Shown: positions 45,834 to 58,623 of the stretch, one piece after another
Layout of the letters: each line of letters opens with the position of its first letter
How positions within the stretch are numbered: the stretch's first letter is position 1
NCBI GenBank assembly: GCA_020631735.1
Contig: CM036231.1
Coordinates: 1,391,831 to 1,455,830, forward strand
Direction of reading: 5' to 3'
DNA: 64,000 nucleotides
DNA from: Saccharum officinarum
Taxonomy: Eukaryota > Streptophyta > Magnoliopsida > Poales > Poaceae
Notes under the pieces: model-generated
The model's input: only the letters and a program-made list of their open reading frames with translations
Told to the model about the DNA's origin: nothing
The model's database searches: none
Position numbers and translations under genes: made by a program

Positions 45834-48800
45834 GCACATACTAACTGTATGAAACTACAAGCAAACCATAGGAGCTTGGCTGCCGTTCGAGCCCTGAATC
45901 AAATTTGTATAATTTTATCTTATGTCTAGCAGGTGAAGCTCCGGCGAGGCAGGATGAGACGCGGGTGGGCGATTACGCTCCGCTCGACACTGACGAAGCA
46001 GATGCATCTACCACGCCGGGCACAAGTCTTCATCAATTACAACCACTCCAGTACCTCTACAAGATCAAGCTCACGGGCGTACCACGACGACGCTGCCGAG
46101 GAAGTCTGAATCCATGCAAGTGCGACTTCGATGACATCATGCGGCGTTCGACACCGACGAGGCGAACGACGCAGGCGGCATGGCTGATGTCCCAGTCATG
46201 TTACACCGGCTCATGGACCGACGTGGTCATGGACACGCCGACGCCACCCACACATCTACACCAACACCCCGCATGGAGAAGCGAAGCGAAGATCGAAGAC
46301 GACGACCACAGCAGCAGAATCGGAGGTACTCTGTGACCTTGACTCACAGGGGTAATTAACTAGGAGCTTTTCGAGGCCTCAGGAACCATGAAGACCACGA
46401 TCACCCAAGTTAGATTGCCACTTGTAGACTATGGAGCGCATCTTGTTTAGGAACTTTTGTATTTGTTAACTCGTGATGATTAATAATATGCATGTTCCTG
46501 TCTTTTATTTTGAGTACTTTGATACACTGGCACGCCCGCACCTTTCCCACACAAGAAGCCGCTGCAGGCGGATTTTTTGGTGTCCAAACACACGGAAGCA
46601 GCCCGCAATCGTGAGATGACATACTACCACTTGAACAAGATAGAGAGGGGGGTTCGCGGGCATTTCCATTGTCTTATTACAATCCTCCAGAGCCTCTTTC
46701 CATAAGATATCCCTAAAATAACAATGTAATGATTGTGAGATTGGATGTAACGTGATGCCTTCTCAGGCTCGTGACTTCATGATAAATAGGCTAGGAACAG
46801 CCTCTAACGTGACATTACAAGCTTGGCTCACAAGTAGATGAAACAACAAGATAACAACTAAGTCCTGCTTTCTACACAAGAAACCTTCGGGCACCCCAAT
46901 GCACATCCATCCTCTCTACTTCACAAGCCAGTTAAACTAAGTGTTCTTGTTCTTTGTGATTGTTTTGACAGACGCAAATCCCAGGGAACCTCTTATCATG
47001 ATGGATATTGCCGGTGGTGAGTGGCGACAGGGGAGCTCGTGCAGCAGCGCCTGATGCAGCCCGGCGTGCCCAACGAGGCTCGCTTAGCGGATTAGCCCAC
47101 GCTCGCGATGGTGGAGACGTCGCCGCTGCCATGGACGTGTTGTACAAACGAGCTACTGCCTGTGGAGCTCGGCCTTCATCATCGGCGGCATTCGGCACCG
47201 TTCCTCCTTTCCTGACCCGCTAGCCGGGGCTCGAAAGTCAGAGAGAGGGAGGTGTGGATTGAAATCAGAGAGAGGCTCACAGAGCCGAACTGTGGATCAA
47301 TATCGTGAGCCTATTTCTGACTCATCACTACTCCACCAAGGTTCGGCTCTGTGGATTGTGGTGCAGGGCACGTTCGTCACCCTCGTATGCTGGCAACCAG
47401 GATTACTGATGCAGTGGTGCAGATGCGTTCGTCGCCGGCAGTCAAGCCTTGGAAGGGTCCTCTTCCTAAGCCAAGGTCACCAATGGAGTTTTCCATTGGT
47501 GATGTACGTGTGAAGGATGCAAGATCTAGTAGAAAATCAATTGGGGAGAAGAGCTTAAAGGAAATTTGCAGCTCGGAGAAGGTGGTGATTCTGGGCGCCG
47601 GAGAGAGAGAGCGTCGTGCAGTCCGGTGATACCAGTCTGTTTGGCGGAACAGAAATTTCAAAATCAAGCGCTGATTCAGTCTCCGCGGCTGTGCGGACGT
47701 ACGAATCTAATCTTGTATAGCAAAAACTGATCTGACCTGTAGAATGTATTGGTAGAGCCGGGCATGAACTGATCTGACTTTGAGGCAAGCTAATCTTGTA
47801 TTGCAAAAAGAAGCGGCGGTGGACCAGGCCGCATGGGCGTGAGTCACACGAGCAGGCTAGGGCGCGTGCGGCAGGGCCTTTCATACCTACGCGAACGCAC
47901 AAATTTTGCCCCCGAGGGCACATGCTCTTGTGCCATGGAGTGTGGACCACCTATTGTCTCTCTTCTACTGGCCACGAATGTCAGTGCGAATTTTGTGGTC
48001 CATAACATAAGAGTATATGCCCTTAAGGGCAAAATTTACTTTCCCTACCTACCCTAGTGAGATCGTCTGAACACAGAAATTTTGCTCTTGTATTATCTCT
48101 CTCCTATTGGATACGAATGTCAGTACGAATCTTGTGGTCCATGTTCCCGAGATCGCCTTTCATACCTGGGCCTCTTCGGACCTGTACGTGATGTAAACTT
48201 GGGCCGTTGGACTGCTCCCGCAACTCAGCCGCGCGTACCTCGTAGGCTGGCCCGGCTGCCATGGTTGCCGAGTTGAAGCACGAAGCAGCACCAGGTTGCC
48301 ACAAAGTGACAGGCTGCCACCGCGCCGTGTCCGGGGAACTCCGGAGTCTGGAGTGACATTTGGCGTGTTGGCGCAATCTCGCGGCCTCCCGGGTCCCGGC
48401 CATCCTCTTCTATCTTCGTCAGGTACTCTCAGGTCAATGCATGCGAAAACCTCTCGACGATCGCCCATCCATTGGCCTTCTGATTGATGAGCAACTTGAG
48501 CTTATCGTCTTCCGACAGGGACAAACAACTTCGGTTAAGCGCGCGTGAGTAGTATTGGATGTGCCGCCGGCGATAGGCCACGCGGCCCCAGACGGCGCCA
48601 CGGCGGCGGTCATATTCCGGCTGTATTCCTCGTCCATCCTCAGCGTGACGCCACGTTGTCGTCGGCTACTAACTCACCTGTGCGGCACATTCGGCACTCG
48701 GCAGCGCACCACCAGTTCTCCATTCCTCGTCGGCATCGCATCATTGTGAAAAATATTCCTTTTTTTCTTCTTCTTCTGAAACGAGTAAAACTCTGCTTAT

Positions 48801-49143
48801 ATATACTGATGAAACATCAGGGAAGACTTCCGGTTTGTACATCAAGACCATTTTTTATTTCATCAATCACATGATCACATCCAACCAGATCCAGTGATAA
48901 TCTAGATTACTGTGTGAAGAACTGCGCCACATCTCTTATTACACTACATCTTATACTGCTGGACATGCCAACGACAGTAATAAGTGCATAAACATGGATC
49001 GATAGATACGGTGTTCATGGCTGATGAGTGATGACACTGACATGGGCTCATCCGCTCATGGGGTACAATCCAATACAAACACAGTGCGTGATGCTCGTTC
49101 GTTCATAATTCATATGGCGTCAAGCAAGCTAGCGCTGAGGTGA
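45834..49143. other. Exon-like but unidentified region, copy B
   Basis: Counterpart of 28393-31696. The foldback is at 47278-47353 and the MITE-like element at 47901-48037 (three bases longer than in copy A). The open frame 45905-46336 is the same as that at 28464-28895. Confidence 0.35.
47901..48037. mobile_element. MITE-like foldback element, copy B
   Basis: Same inverted ends as at 30458-30591 (AAATTTTGCCC and GGGCAAAATTT), with small internal indels. Confidence 0.45.
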
Positions 49144-50391
49144 TTAAGCCGCCGCCGCCTCCGGCATGCTCCCAGCTGACTCCCTGTCGTCGACCTTGAT
49201 GTTGAGGAAATCGATGGTGCGCTCCCCGAGCGCGAAGGCGTCCCAGAAGCCGTCGCCGAAGGTCTTGGCCTTGAGCTTCCTGTACATCGCCGGCCTGTCC
49301 TCGCCCACCAGCTCCTCCGCGGGCTGCAGGTCCTTGTGCGGCTCCGGCTGGTAGAAGAGCACGAGAGTCATCCTCTCCCTTCCGCTGGTGACCACGCGGT
49401 GCGTGGGCGCCCTGAACACCGCGTTGCTCATGATCTCCATCTCCTCGCCGACGACCACCAGCAGCTCGTCGCGAGCGAGCACGGGCACGTCCACCCACCG
49501 CCCGTCGCCATCGGCGTCGCCGCCGTCCCTGAGCAGCACCTGGAGGCCGCCGATGTTTGGGTCGAGGAGGAGCACGGTGACGACGGAGTTGTCGGTGTGC
49601 GGCTTGAGCCCGTACACGAGGTCCGGGCGCGGGCACGGCGGGTAGTAGGTGAACCGCGCGTACGTGCCGCCCTTCTCGCCGACGTGGTCGAGGAAGAACC
49701 CCTCGCCGAACCCGAGCAGCCGTCCCATGGCCATGAGCACGCGCCTCGCCACCTGCTCGCTGCCCAGGGCGTACTCGTGCAGGAGCCCCGCGAGCGCCGG
49801 CGGCCGGGCCGGCCAGAACTGCGCCCGCCGCTCCTCCTCCGGCTGCACCGTGAGGTACAGGCGGTCGCACCAGTCCAGCACCTGCTCGTCCGTGTCCACG
49901 CGGTCGATGCCGTACCCCTCGGGCTGGAACTCGCCGGCGTCGTCGCGGTTCGCGTGCCTCAGCTTCTCCTCCAAGGGCAGGTGGAAGAACTCCACCCCGG
50001 CGTCCCGGACGCCGTCCAGCAGCGCCACCGGCATGCCGTGGCCGGTCACCTACTAGCAAAGTTCAGATTTTATTTTCGATTCATAGTGAACTTGGAACGT
50101 AAAACTAAAGCCTTTGTCCACTAAACCAACATGAACGTGCAGTGCGTTGCGTACCTTGAAGAGACCCCAGGACTGGAGTGCCGACCGGAGCTTGTCGGCC
50201 TCCTCGACGTCGCCGGGGTCGGCAAGACGCTGCACGTCCACGGTGGGGAAGGCCAGCTCAGGCTCCGCGACGCCACCGGCTGGGCTTGGGCGGTCCTTCT
50301 CCCTCAGCACGTACCGGGTCGGCAGCGTGGGGAGGCCACCGGCGGCGGCGGCCACCTCCTGCACCATCTGCCCCTGAGCTTGATGCACCAT
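49144..50391 (-). CDS. 2-oxoglutarate/Fe(II)-dependent dioxygenase, copy B
   Basis: Exons 50391-50155 and 50049-49144, with the same splice sites, the same 380 residues and all catalytic residues as copy A. The one exon difference I could find is silent (Thr ACT at 49366 against ACG at 31919). Its immediate surroundings are also the same, so if the duplication is an assembly artefact these are two alleles of one gene; if it is real, the enzyme dose is doubled. Confidence 0.93.
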
Positions 50392-50505
50392 CGTCGAATC
50401 GTCGATCGTGCTGCTCCTACAACACTTGGGCTAGTAAAGAATTTGTTTGGTTGATTGGCCTGCTTCAGTATTTGCGAGCCAATTCATGTAGGACTGCTTC
50501 CTAAA

Positions 50506-50511
50506 TTTATA
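50506..50511 (-). promoter_or_regulatory. TATA box of the dioxygenase gene, copy B
   Basis: Minus-strand TATAAA, 115 bp upstream of the ATG as in copy A. Confidence 0.6.
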
Positions 50512-50512
50512 G

Positions 50513-51780
50513 AGCGGCGGTCGAGCTCCGCGCCGTCTACACGTGACGTGGAGCTGACAAGGAAGTGAGTCCAAAACTGTCAGTGTGATGATCTGGATCA
50601 CGGCCGCATCTTCCCCGATCGAGGGGAGATCTCTCATGCCTATCCATAGTTTAATCTAAGATCTGCACGAGGCCACGAGCATGGTGTGAAAATGGGTGTT
50701 GTTTTTAACGGGGTGTTTTCCAACTTTTAGCCTATCCACAGGTCCGAGCAAGCGTTCTTCGATCAGAGCGTCAACGAACGTCACTGGAGGCAAGAGCACC
50801 ACACAGTTCTTAGACGGATGCCCGTGTAACCACCGCAATCCATGAGTGTTGGGATGAGTTGGTGTGGAATAATTTACACACCAAACCATCCCATCCAAAC
50901 AAGCCTTTACTCTGGATCCAGCGCCAATCCATTCGAGAACACACACCACTCAATCTGGTGGAAGCGACTGAGAGCATCGGCGTCGTCGTGGTATTGACAG
51001 CCTATTCGCACTCGTGTCCTGGCTAGGTGCAAAGAAAGGAACGTCCGTTGCTTGAGAGGAGCACAATAAACTACGGTCAGAGCGGGAGGTCACGGACTTG
51101 GCTGTTAGCATCGGGTGTTGTCTTGTTGTACAAAAGCAACGTTAACGTAAATGGGGTGGTTCCACGGCAGCAACGAAAAGGAAATCGTTGAGCGTGACAA
51201 TGGGAAGCGTGATGAGCGGTTACTGTCCATGACCGGGTGTAATCGGCACGCTGAACGCCCGGAATTATTGCCGTGCCATCCCATTACATCTTACGTCCAA
51301 GAAACAATAACTAACGTCGTCGGTTGGCGGTGTGATCAGATTACGCTACAAAATAAGCCAACCAAACAGTAATAGACGACTACTCTGCTTTGTAATCGTT
51401 GCCAAATGCTTAGTGTAAAAGTCATTTTTCTACCTTAATACAACGATATATAATTCTCTTGTGTATTCGTAAAAAAATATCTTTTGGCTTATTTTTATAT
51501 ACAGCACAAATTTCTCATGTTTTATCAGAGGTTGGTAACGACATAGTATGACATCAACTATGGGTGACAAATTTTTCAAAAAGAAAAATTGAGCACTTCA
51601 CATGATTTTGACGGAGTTTTCAAGATTCTAACCTTTGGTCAATTTTCACGGGATATGTGTTCCTTTTATCTTGGCCATCCATCATAGTAAATCCGAAAAA
51701 ACAACAGAAAGGATAAACTATCCCAGCTTAACTATAATTGGTTGGATCGATTGACTTTTTCGCCCTATAAATTACGGAAA
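50513..51780. other. Upstream region of the dioxygenase gene, copy B
   Basis: Counterpart of 33066-34333; no gene recognised. It differs by single bases, e.g. GACCGGGTG against GACCGTGTG near 51235. Confidence 0.5.
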
Positions 51781-51864
51781 TGCTAGGGTCAGGCGTTCGA
51801 TCGTCCAGACACTCCACCCACCCCTACGCCACCACTGCCCATGCCACCCCCACCCCGCCCTCTT

Positions 51865-52440
51865 TGCGCCGCCGCCTAGCTCCGTGTTGCCAACGAGCCC
51901 TGCGCCGCCAGCGAGCACACCAGTGACCTCCACACGCCACCCACCCGCCCCTTGTGCCACCATACCACCGCCCGTGTCGTCCTGACCCCGCCCTCTGTGC
52001 GACACCACCTAGTTCCATGTAACCGACAAGCTCCGCACTGCCGGTGAGCACACAGGTGACCTCCACATGCAACCACCTGCCCTCTGTGCCACCGCCGCCC
52101 GTGTCATCCCACCCTCTGTGCGTCGCCGCCCAGCTCCGTGTTGCCGGCAAGCACACCGGTGACCTCCACTTGCCACCCATTTGCCCTATGTGCCACCATA
52201 CCACCGCCCAGTGACGTCCTGACCCCGTCCTCTGTGTGACGCCGCCTAGTTCCGTGCCGATGAGCTCCGCACTGCCGGCGAGCACACCGGTGACCTCCAC
52301 ACACAACCACCTGCCCTCTATGCCACTGTCGCCCGTGTCGTCCCACCCCCGCCCTCTGTGCACCACCACCCAGCTCCGTGTTGCCGGTGAGCTACATGCC
52401 ACCGATGAGCACACAAGTGACCTCCACGCGCCGACGCGCC
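51865..52440. repeat. Diverged minisatellite-like repeats, copy B
   Basis: Same five GTGACCTCCAC units as at 34420-34990. Several C-run length differences between the copies fall here. Confidence 0.7.
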
Positions 52441-52949
52441 ACCATTTGCTGAAGCAGCAAGCAGGGGCGAAGCTACATTAGAGAATGTGGGTGCAAATGC
52501 ACCCCCCAAAATATATAAGAACAGTAGATTTGGGTAAAATTTCACCATATATGCACCCCTTAGGACAAGCTTATGCACCCATAAGGTAAGTGCACCCCAT
52601 CGAATTTGCTCTAGCTTTGCCACGGGCAACAAGGAGATATTTGTGCTGAAAAAGCATGTTGTAAACATATGTTTCAATTATTTTAGATATTTCAGAGGTA
52701 CGTTGCAAGAGTTTTATATCAATATTGCAAAGGTAGATTGGAATGTTGCATATGTTGCAATGGCTATACACATATGTTTCAAGTGTACGTTCCTAATATT
52801 TTATCTGTATCAGACGTATGTTGCAAGTGTTTTTATCTAGATGTTGTATATATATACATGTTGCAAGCGTATATTTTAAATGTTTCATGTGTTTCATACG
52901 TCTGTTACTAGTGTTTTATCTAGACGTTCCATATATTTGCAATGGCTTT

Positions 52950-54019
52950 TGTCGGTGTTCTAGAACAGGGGTGTCTAGAGACGAGACAAGTGAATGATGC
53001 TACGCGTCGGAGCCTTCAATGGTGTGCAAGGCGGCCACCAGATTTATATTGGTTTGGGCTGAACATCCCTACTTTCAGTGCTGGCTGCTGCTCATGTTGC
53101 TTTGCACCAAAGTGCTTGTAGTAGGGGGATACAAGCTGGTCGAGAGAGGAATATCTTCCAGGTCTATGTGTGCGGGTGTGTTCGAGTGTTTGAGTGTATG
53201 CTTAGTACATTGTCATTGTTGGGCGTTGTCCAACGTGTCCTGTCGAGGGTCCCTTCCTCCCCTTTTATAGTATGCAAAGGAAGGGATCGAGTTACAATAT
53301 ATTGATGTACGAAAATAGAAAGAAAAGGCCCTAAGGTACTCCCTATTGCTAGCTTTCCTCTCAGTTCGTGCATGCGCACAGTCGTCGTGGTGGTGGTGGC
53401 ATGCCATGGCTGTAGATGTATCACAGTTGACGCGACGAGACCATATCTTGATACGGTGTCATGATGAAGAAGATTTCGTGGCCCTGAAGCTGCGCTGGCG
53501 AAAAGGTGGGGGGCCTAGACGGCAGTTGCTCCCCGTCCCATTGAGGTGGACATGGTAGGGTGCGGTGTAGCGTAGCTTCTCCCTGTTATTGTCGTGGGGG
53601 GGCGAGAAAGAACCGTGGAAGCCTTGACCGGATTATGAATCAGGTGTTACAAGTTCCCAAGCAATCCTGCACGACGCGACGAGCTCCTGTTCCTTAGCAG
53701 GAAAAGGTAGGGGGTCGTGCGTGCCCGTAGCAGTGTGTTACAGTAGGAGGGTCGAGCGAAGCAGTAGCTGTGCAAAGGGGTCGAGCGCTTTGATGACGTC
53801 ACGGGCCCGGACGCCTGGATGGCGTCATAGGGGTCGGACGAGACGGAGAGGGGTCGGACGAAGCAGAGAAGCGCTGGGGGCTCGGGCGCTTGTCCTTTAG
53901 TTTTGGTTTTGAGCGGAGTAAGGCCTGGACCGGCTGTGATGGGCCGTGGACCGTAATATTTTTCTTGGTGGGTGGTTTTGCGATGAAAATGGGGTACCTT
54001 GTTTTGCTGGTACCCGACA
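52950..54019 (-). mobile_element. Solo LTR, copy B (1070 bp)
   Basis: TGTCGGTG to ACCCGACA with GCTTT on both sides (52945-52949 and 54020-54024). Three bases longer than in copy A. Confidence 0.9.
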
Positions 54020-54491
54020 GCTTTCAAGTGTTTTCCAAATTTTTTTTGTAAGTGTTTCAAACATATGTTGCAAGTGTTTCAGCTATTTCGGATATATGTT
54101 GCTAGTATTTTATCTGGATATTACAAAAATAGATCTAGTATTGCACATATTGCAATGGGACCCACCTGTCGCAGTAACCTGCTGCAGTTGCTGGGTGACG
54201 TCCTAGTGGCGTGGGCCCACTACTGGGGCGCCGCCGAGCAGGCGCAGATTGGCGCGTGAGAAACCGAGTGCAGACGTGGAGGCCCACTGGGTGGGTGCAT
54301 GAAAAACAAGCGGCGCGGGCTCCATTTCTTTTGCGTACGCGGCACCGTCCGACGCTAGCAACCTAGATCGGATGTCTAGACAAGCAAGTCCGTATGTATT
54401 ATTATTGGGTGCCCCGTACCCCTGCCAGTGCACAAGCTATTGTCATCTAGTATATGGTAGGATCCATCTCTTTGATTGCCTCAACCATATA

Positions 54492-54760
54492 GGACTTGTT
54501 TAGTTCGTGGGTGAAAAGTTTTTGATATTACATTGGATGTTTTATGGATGTCGAAAGAGGTGTTCGGATATTAATAAAAAAAACTAATTACATAACTTGA
54601 CTAGGAACCGCGAGACGAATCTTTTAAGCTAGATTCATCTCATGGTTTTCATGCAAACTGTGTAATTAGTTTTTTTAATCTACATTTAATGCTTTATACA
54701 TGTGTTCAAATATTCAATGTGACGGAGTAAAAAGTTTCTAGGTACAAACTAAACATGGCC
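54492..54760. mobile_element. MITE, Tourist-like, copy B
   Basis: Same ends as at 37036-37304 (GGACTTGTTTAGTTC, AACTAAACATGGCC), with ATA flanks. Confidence 0.7.
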
Positions 54761-55007
54761 ATAGCAATAATATATCCTGGGGAATCTTCACCTGTACCTC
54801 TCGAGCAAAGACTTATTATGTGACGTTTACGGGGAGGACTTCATTATTGTTGGAGATATGGTGATTGTGATTGATCATTTTTAAGAGTCGCGGAGTAACA
54901 GAAGTCCATCAACATTCCAATGAAAAAGCCGGCACGTGCTCGAATATTTTTGTCGGCTATAATACGCAGTTTCACACCTGTACTATGCTTTTATATAGTA
55001 TTTATTA

Positions 55008-55290
55008 GGCTAATCTCAGTGATGAGTTTTATGACGTTGTTTTTAAGACTGTAAAATAAAATAAAACATGAATGAAACATCCATTATTAATGGAGAGTTT
55101 CGTTCTTTAGTTTTATTTATATTTAATTTCATGACTCATAAAGAGTCGGTAATCGTGTCAAGAGAGTTTTATCTTCATGAAACTCACTTCTTCTCTCTAA
55201 TTAAAAACGTCGCTACATCATCAAAAACGCTTATGTGACACCCTATTAAACGCAGATGAAACTCTGATGAAACTCCTACTGAGACTGACC
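55008..55290. mobile_element. MITE, Tourist-like, copy B
   Basis: Same 283-bp element as at 37552-37834, with TTA on both sides. Confidence 0.75.
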
Positions 55291-57305
55291 TTAGGGTTCT
55301 TTTCATTCTTCTTACTTTCAGTTAACCCCTCCAGTCCATAATTTGCCATTTTAGATAACGGTTAGTTTTCGATTCTAATGTATACAAAAATCAACATATA
55401 CATAATTTTATCAAACCACTTTTTAAACTAATCTCAATACATGTTTTTAGTAAATTAATAAATATTTTAAAGGTTATTGCTATTCGAAGTTCCAAAAGTT
55501 GGAAACTTTTTTTTCCCCAAACAACAAGAATTATAGGACTAGACTAGAGGGCTGAGGGGAGTATATGTGTCATCCTCTAGGACCACATGACAGCTCGGAC
55601 CACAGAAACATCTATCCATGGCACGATGAATGAGACGTAGCAAAATCTTCAGGTGCACATTCAGTGGCAAAAGGAAACGAATGCTACAATAAAAAACATA
55701 ATCAAGGCAACTTGTTTTGTCCACTTGAACTGCTACAATAGTAGTTCTTTTATTTTATTTTTTCTACCAAAAAAATATTTTTCCTTCTTTTATTTGTGAA
55801 AAAACTATTAAATTTACATAACAACAAAACAAAATAAAACTGCTTAGAATAAATAACTCCCAAAAGTTCCTTGTTTATGCCCCGGCAAGGATAACCACTT
55901 CAGAGGCTCAAAAATGCCATTTGAAGAATTTGGTATTTTTTGTATCATATTCATGAATATATCATAAAAAATAAATAAGTTAGGTGACACTGATCTTTTA
56001 AAATTCAGAAATGACGTAAGAATGCCGAAAGCCTAACAAGTACTCCATCCTTCCTAAAATAAATCAACTTCTAGAGTTGTCCAAAGTCAAACTCTACAAA
56101 CCAACCATACAAAATACAGTCCCACTGTCAGTTTTTATAACCTTGGAATATAATAATGACTTTTAAATTTCAACAAATTTATGTTGGGAACTTAACATGG
56201 CAGTTAAGGAAAAATCTATTGTGACTGACTGTACATGCCGGTCGTGTAGTGCATGTAATTCAATAGAGCCTCTTTACCATATTTTAGTTGAAAAGGTACC
56301 ATGGAACACAGATAATGATGCGTTTTTCAATCACCAAGCCCAAGTTGTGGATTTTGTACATATCCAAACGGCCGTACAAACCTCAGAATAGTTCTTTATA
56401 AAAAAACTCAAATTAGTTTATATACTTCTACTGTATGTTGCAACTTGTGCATTCACTGGAGATTGTCTAGAGAGAGCTAGGGAGAAAAGGTCCACGAGGG
56501 ACACCCATGTGAAATGGAGATATGGAGCGGGTAGATGGGATGGCAGCTGCTGGATTCTGCCATACAAATATATTCTGAATTCTGATGCAAGATTCGGAAC
56601 GGTTGGCAGGGCTTAATTTTTATTCCTGTGGATACGAATATACGATTAGCCAGGATCGGGAGTGACTGTGTGATCGGTACCGGAGATACTGGAGATACGA
56701 GTACTCCTATCATGGAGGATAAAAAATTCTTCATACTACTCGCCAAAAAAAGAAAGAAAGATCGTCCATTCTCTGAAAGGCAACATTGTGCTTGGATATT
56801 TTTATGGTGTTTGATTATTTTCTATCTTGTCGGCAGACCAATATGTGGCTTATACGTACATGGACATTCATCCAATTTCTTGGTTGAGAAAAGACAAATG
56901 AAGATTCTTCAATATACAAGAGCAAACTGATACTGCCTTGGACTTACAGTTTCTTAACTAATACATATACTTTATAATACAAATTAGTTGTCCCCTATTG
57001 AAACATCTACCTCTCTGTTCCAAAATAGAAGTAGTTCTCGCTTCCCGAGAATTCAGCTTTTTTTAACTTTAACCAATTATATATAAAATAATATTAATAT
57101 TTATAATATATAATTAGTATTATTAGATAGATTGTTGAATATACTTTTATAATAAACTTATTTAGAGATATAAATGTTGCACGCATTTTCTACAAACCTA
57201 ATCAAAGTTAAAAAAAAATTGACCTACCTTGGAACCTCCAGGTTCTTTAATCTTTTTCTATTTTCTAAATAATTAATTGAGAAATATATTATATAGGGTA
57301 TTTTA

Positions 57306-58615
57306 GTAATTAAGGTTGTGCCCTTTTGAAACTTGATGTAACCCTCTCGTCTTGAGCGACATGTTCACTCCTCGATAGGGCGCTGCCGACCCTGCCGCCC
57401 ACGCTACTAGGCCCTAGGTGCTGCTGCCCAAAGTCTAAATACAGTGCTTCAACCCCGCCGCTGGGGCTGCTAGGCCCTAGGCGCCACCGCCCAATTGCGC
57501 TTCTCCGTCGATCTTGGCATACGGTGTCCTTGCCAGCTGCCGTCGAGGTGCTCGGCCTCCTCACCAGCTGCCGGAAGCGCGTGGGCCTGACGGGGTTTGC
57601 GTGCCACCGTGGCACCACCTCCTGCGGCGTGCACCGGTACCCGGAGCGGCACGCGTGCGCCAGACTTCCGGGCCAGGAGCTCGGCAGCGGAGTTGTCCTC
57701 ATCGGCGCATTCCTATCACTGCTGACGCTTCAGTCAGTGCTGGCGCTGCTCCACGTCGCGCACACAGGTCTGGCCCGTCTCATCATGTGGCTCCATCTCC
57801 TGGGAGAGTGGTCTGGCTAGACGAGACATCGTGGCTCTACGACACGTACCGCACGGTATGACCCAGGGCCGCCGCCGTCGTGCCAGCAGCGCCGCCCAGC
57901 TCGCCCTGCTCCACATACAGGCGCCGACGCTCTCTGGCCCTGGCGACGCCGTGTCCAAGCCCGGGTAGGCGCGTCGTGGTCCCTCCCCATGCACGTGCGA
58001 ATGTGCATGGCCGAGCTGTGCTCTGCTTTGCCTTCTCTGTTATAAAACAACGACGTCATATAGTCCATTTTTTCTATAGAAAATAAAACCAAAAATACAT
58101 GTATACATACTAAAATGACTGACTTACCCTTATTTAGAAATAAAATAAAAAATAAAAAATAGATCTTGTCTCTCATATTTTGGTACTAGCTCCATCTAAT
58201 TTGGGTACTATCCCCACCTATTTGGTATCTCTCGGTAGTTTCAATTGGGTACCTCTTATTTTTCTACCGTTCGATCTCGTCCAATGGACGGCCCATGATT
58301 TTTCCAACTATTGTAAAATTTCTCAAATATCAATATTATGGGGTTCATGGAAATTTTGTTCCGTACTGAAAAGGTGAAAAGGGACACCAAGAATAATTAT
58401 TATTAATCTTTGAACCTCTGGTTTGGTGAAGAATGAATTAAGATTTGTGATGGGCTATTTTGGTTTGGGCTCTCACTAAGAGTCCATGGATTCAGATTGA
58501 AAGTATAGACCTAAACTGTTGTCTGAAACCGTAGGCCTAAACTTTACGTTGAAACCAAAAATTGAGATGCACAAAGATCACTAGGAAGCAGCAAGCCAGC
58601 AACTATAGCAAGCGG
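57306..58615. other. Single-copy region after the duplication, mostly non-coding
   Basis: 57380-57490 holds two related segments with CTAGGCCCTAGG (about 57406 and 57470), each followed by a CCGCCCA-like stretch. An AN1 zinc-finger fragment follows. From 58020 to 58615 the DNA is AT-rich without recognisable features. Confidence 0.5.
57551..57687 (+). pseudogene. AN1 zinc-finger fragment (stress-associated protein relic)
   Basis: The frame contains [16 protein letters not shown] and [11 protein letters not shown]. This lines up with the AN1 zinc finger of plant A20/AN1 stress-associated proteins (family form [18 protein letters not shown]..FCG.HRY..RHxC). At least two zinc-ligand cysteines are changed: the first Cys reads Leu and the Cys of CRCG reads Arg (CHRG). 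No A20 domain or start is present nearby. It is therefore a decayed C-terminal fragment of about 45 codons with GC-rich codon use unlike its AT-rich surroundings. Confidence 0.7.
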
Positions 58616-58623
58616 CCCTAAGC

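Larger units (their letters stand above)
51781..54360. mobile_element. Possible TIR-bounded DNA transposon, copy B
   Basis: Counterpart of 34334-36905, with the same TGCTAGGGTCAGG and GACGCTAGCA ends. One G-to-A change sits directly outside the right end. Confidence 0.4.
39947..57305. repeat. Segmental duplication, copy B (17359 bp)
   Basis: Collinear with 22506-39846. It starts right after the N gap inside LINE ORF1 and ends at GGGTATTTTA, where it runs into single-copy sequence (GTAATTAAGG). Differences from copy A include two frame-changing indels in the copia pol (near 44694 and 45195). Confidence 0.97.
54361..57305. other. AT-rich intergenic DNA with MITEs, copy B
   Basis: Counterpart of 36906-39846; no gene seen outside the two MITEs. 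Confidence 0.5.
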
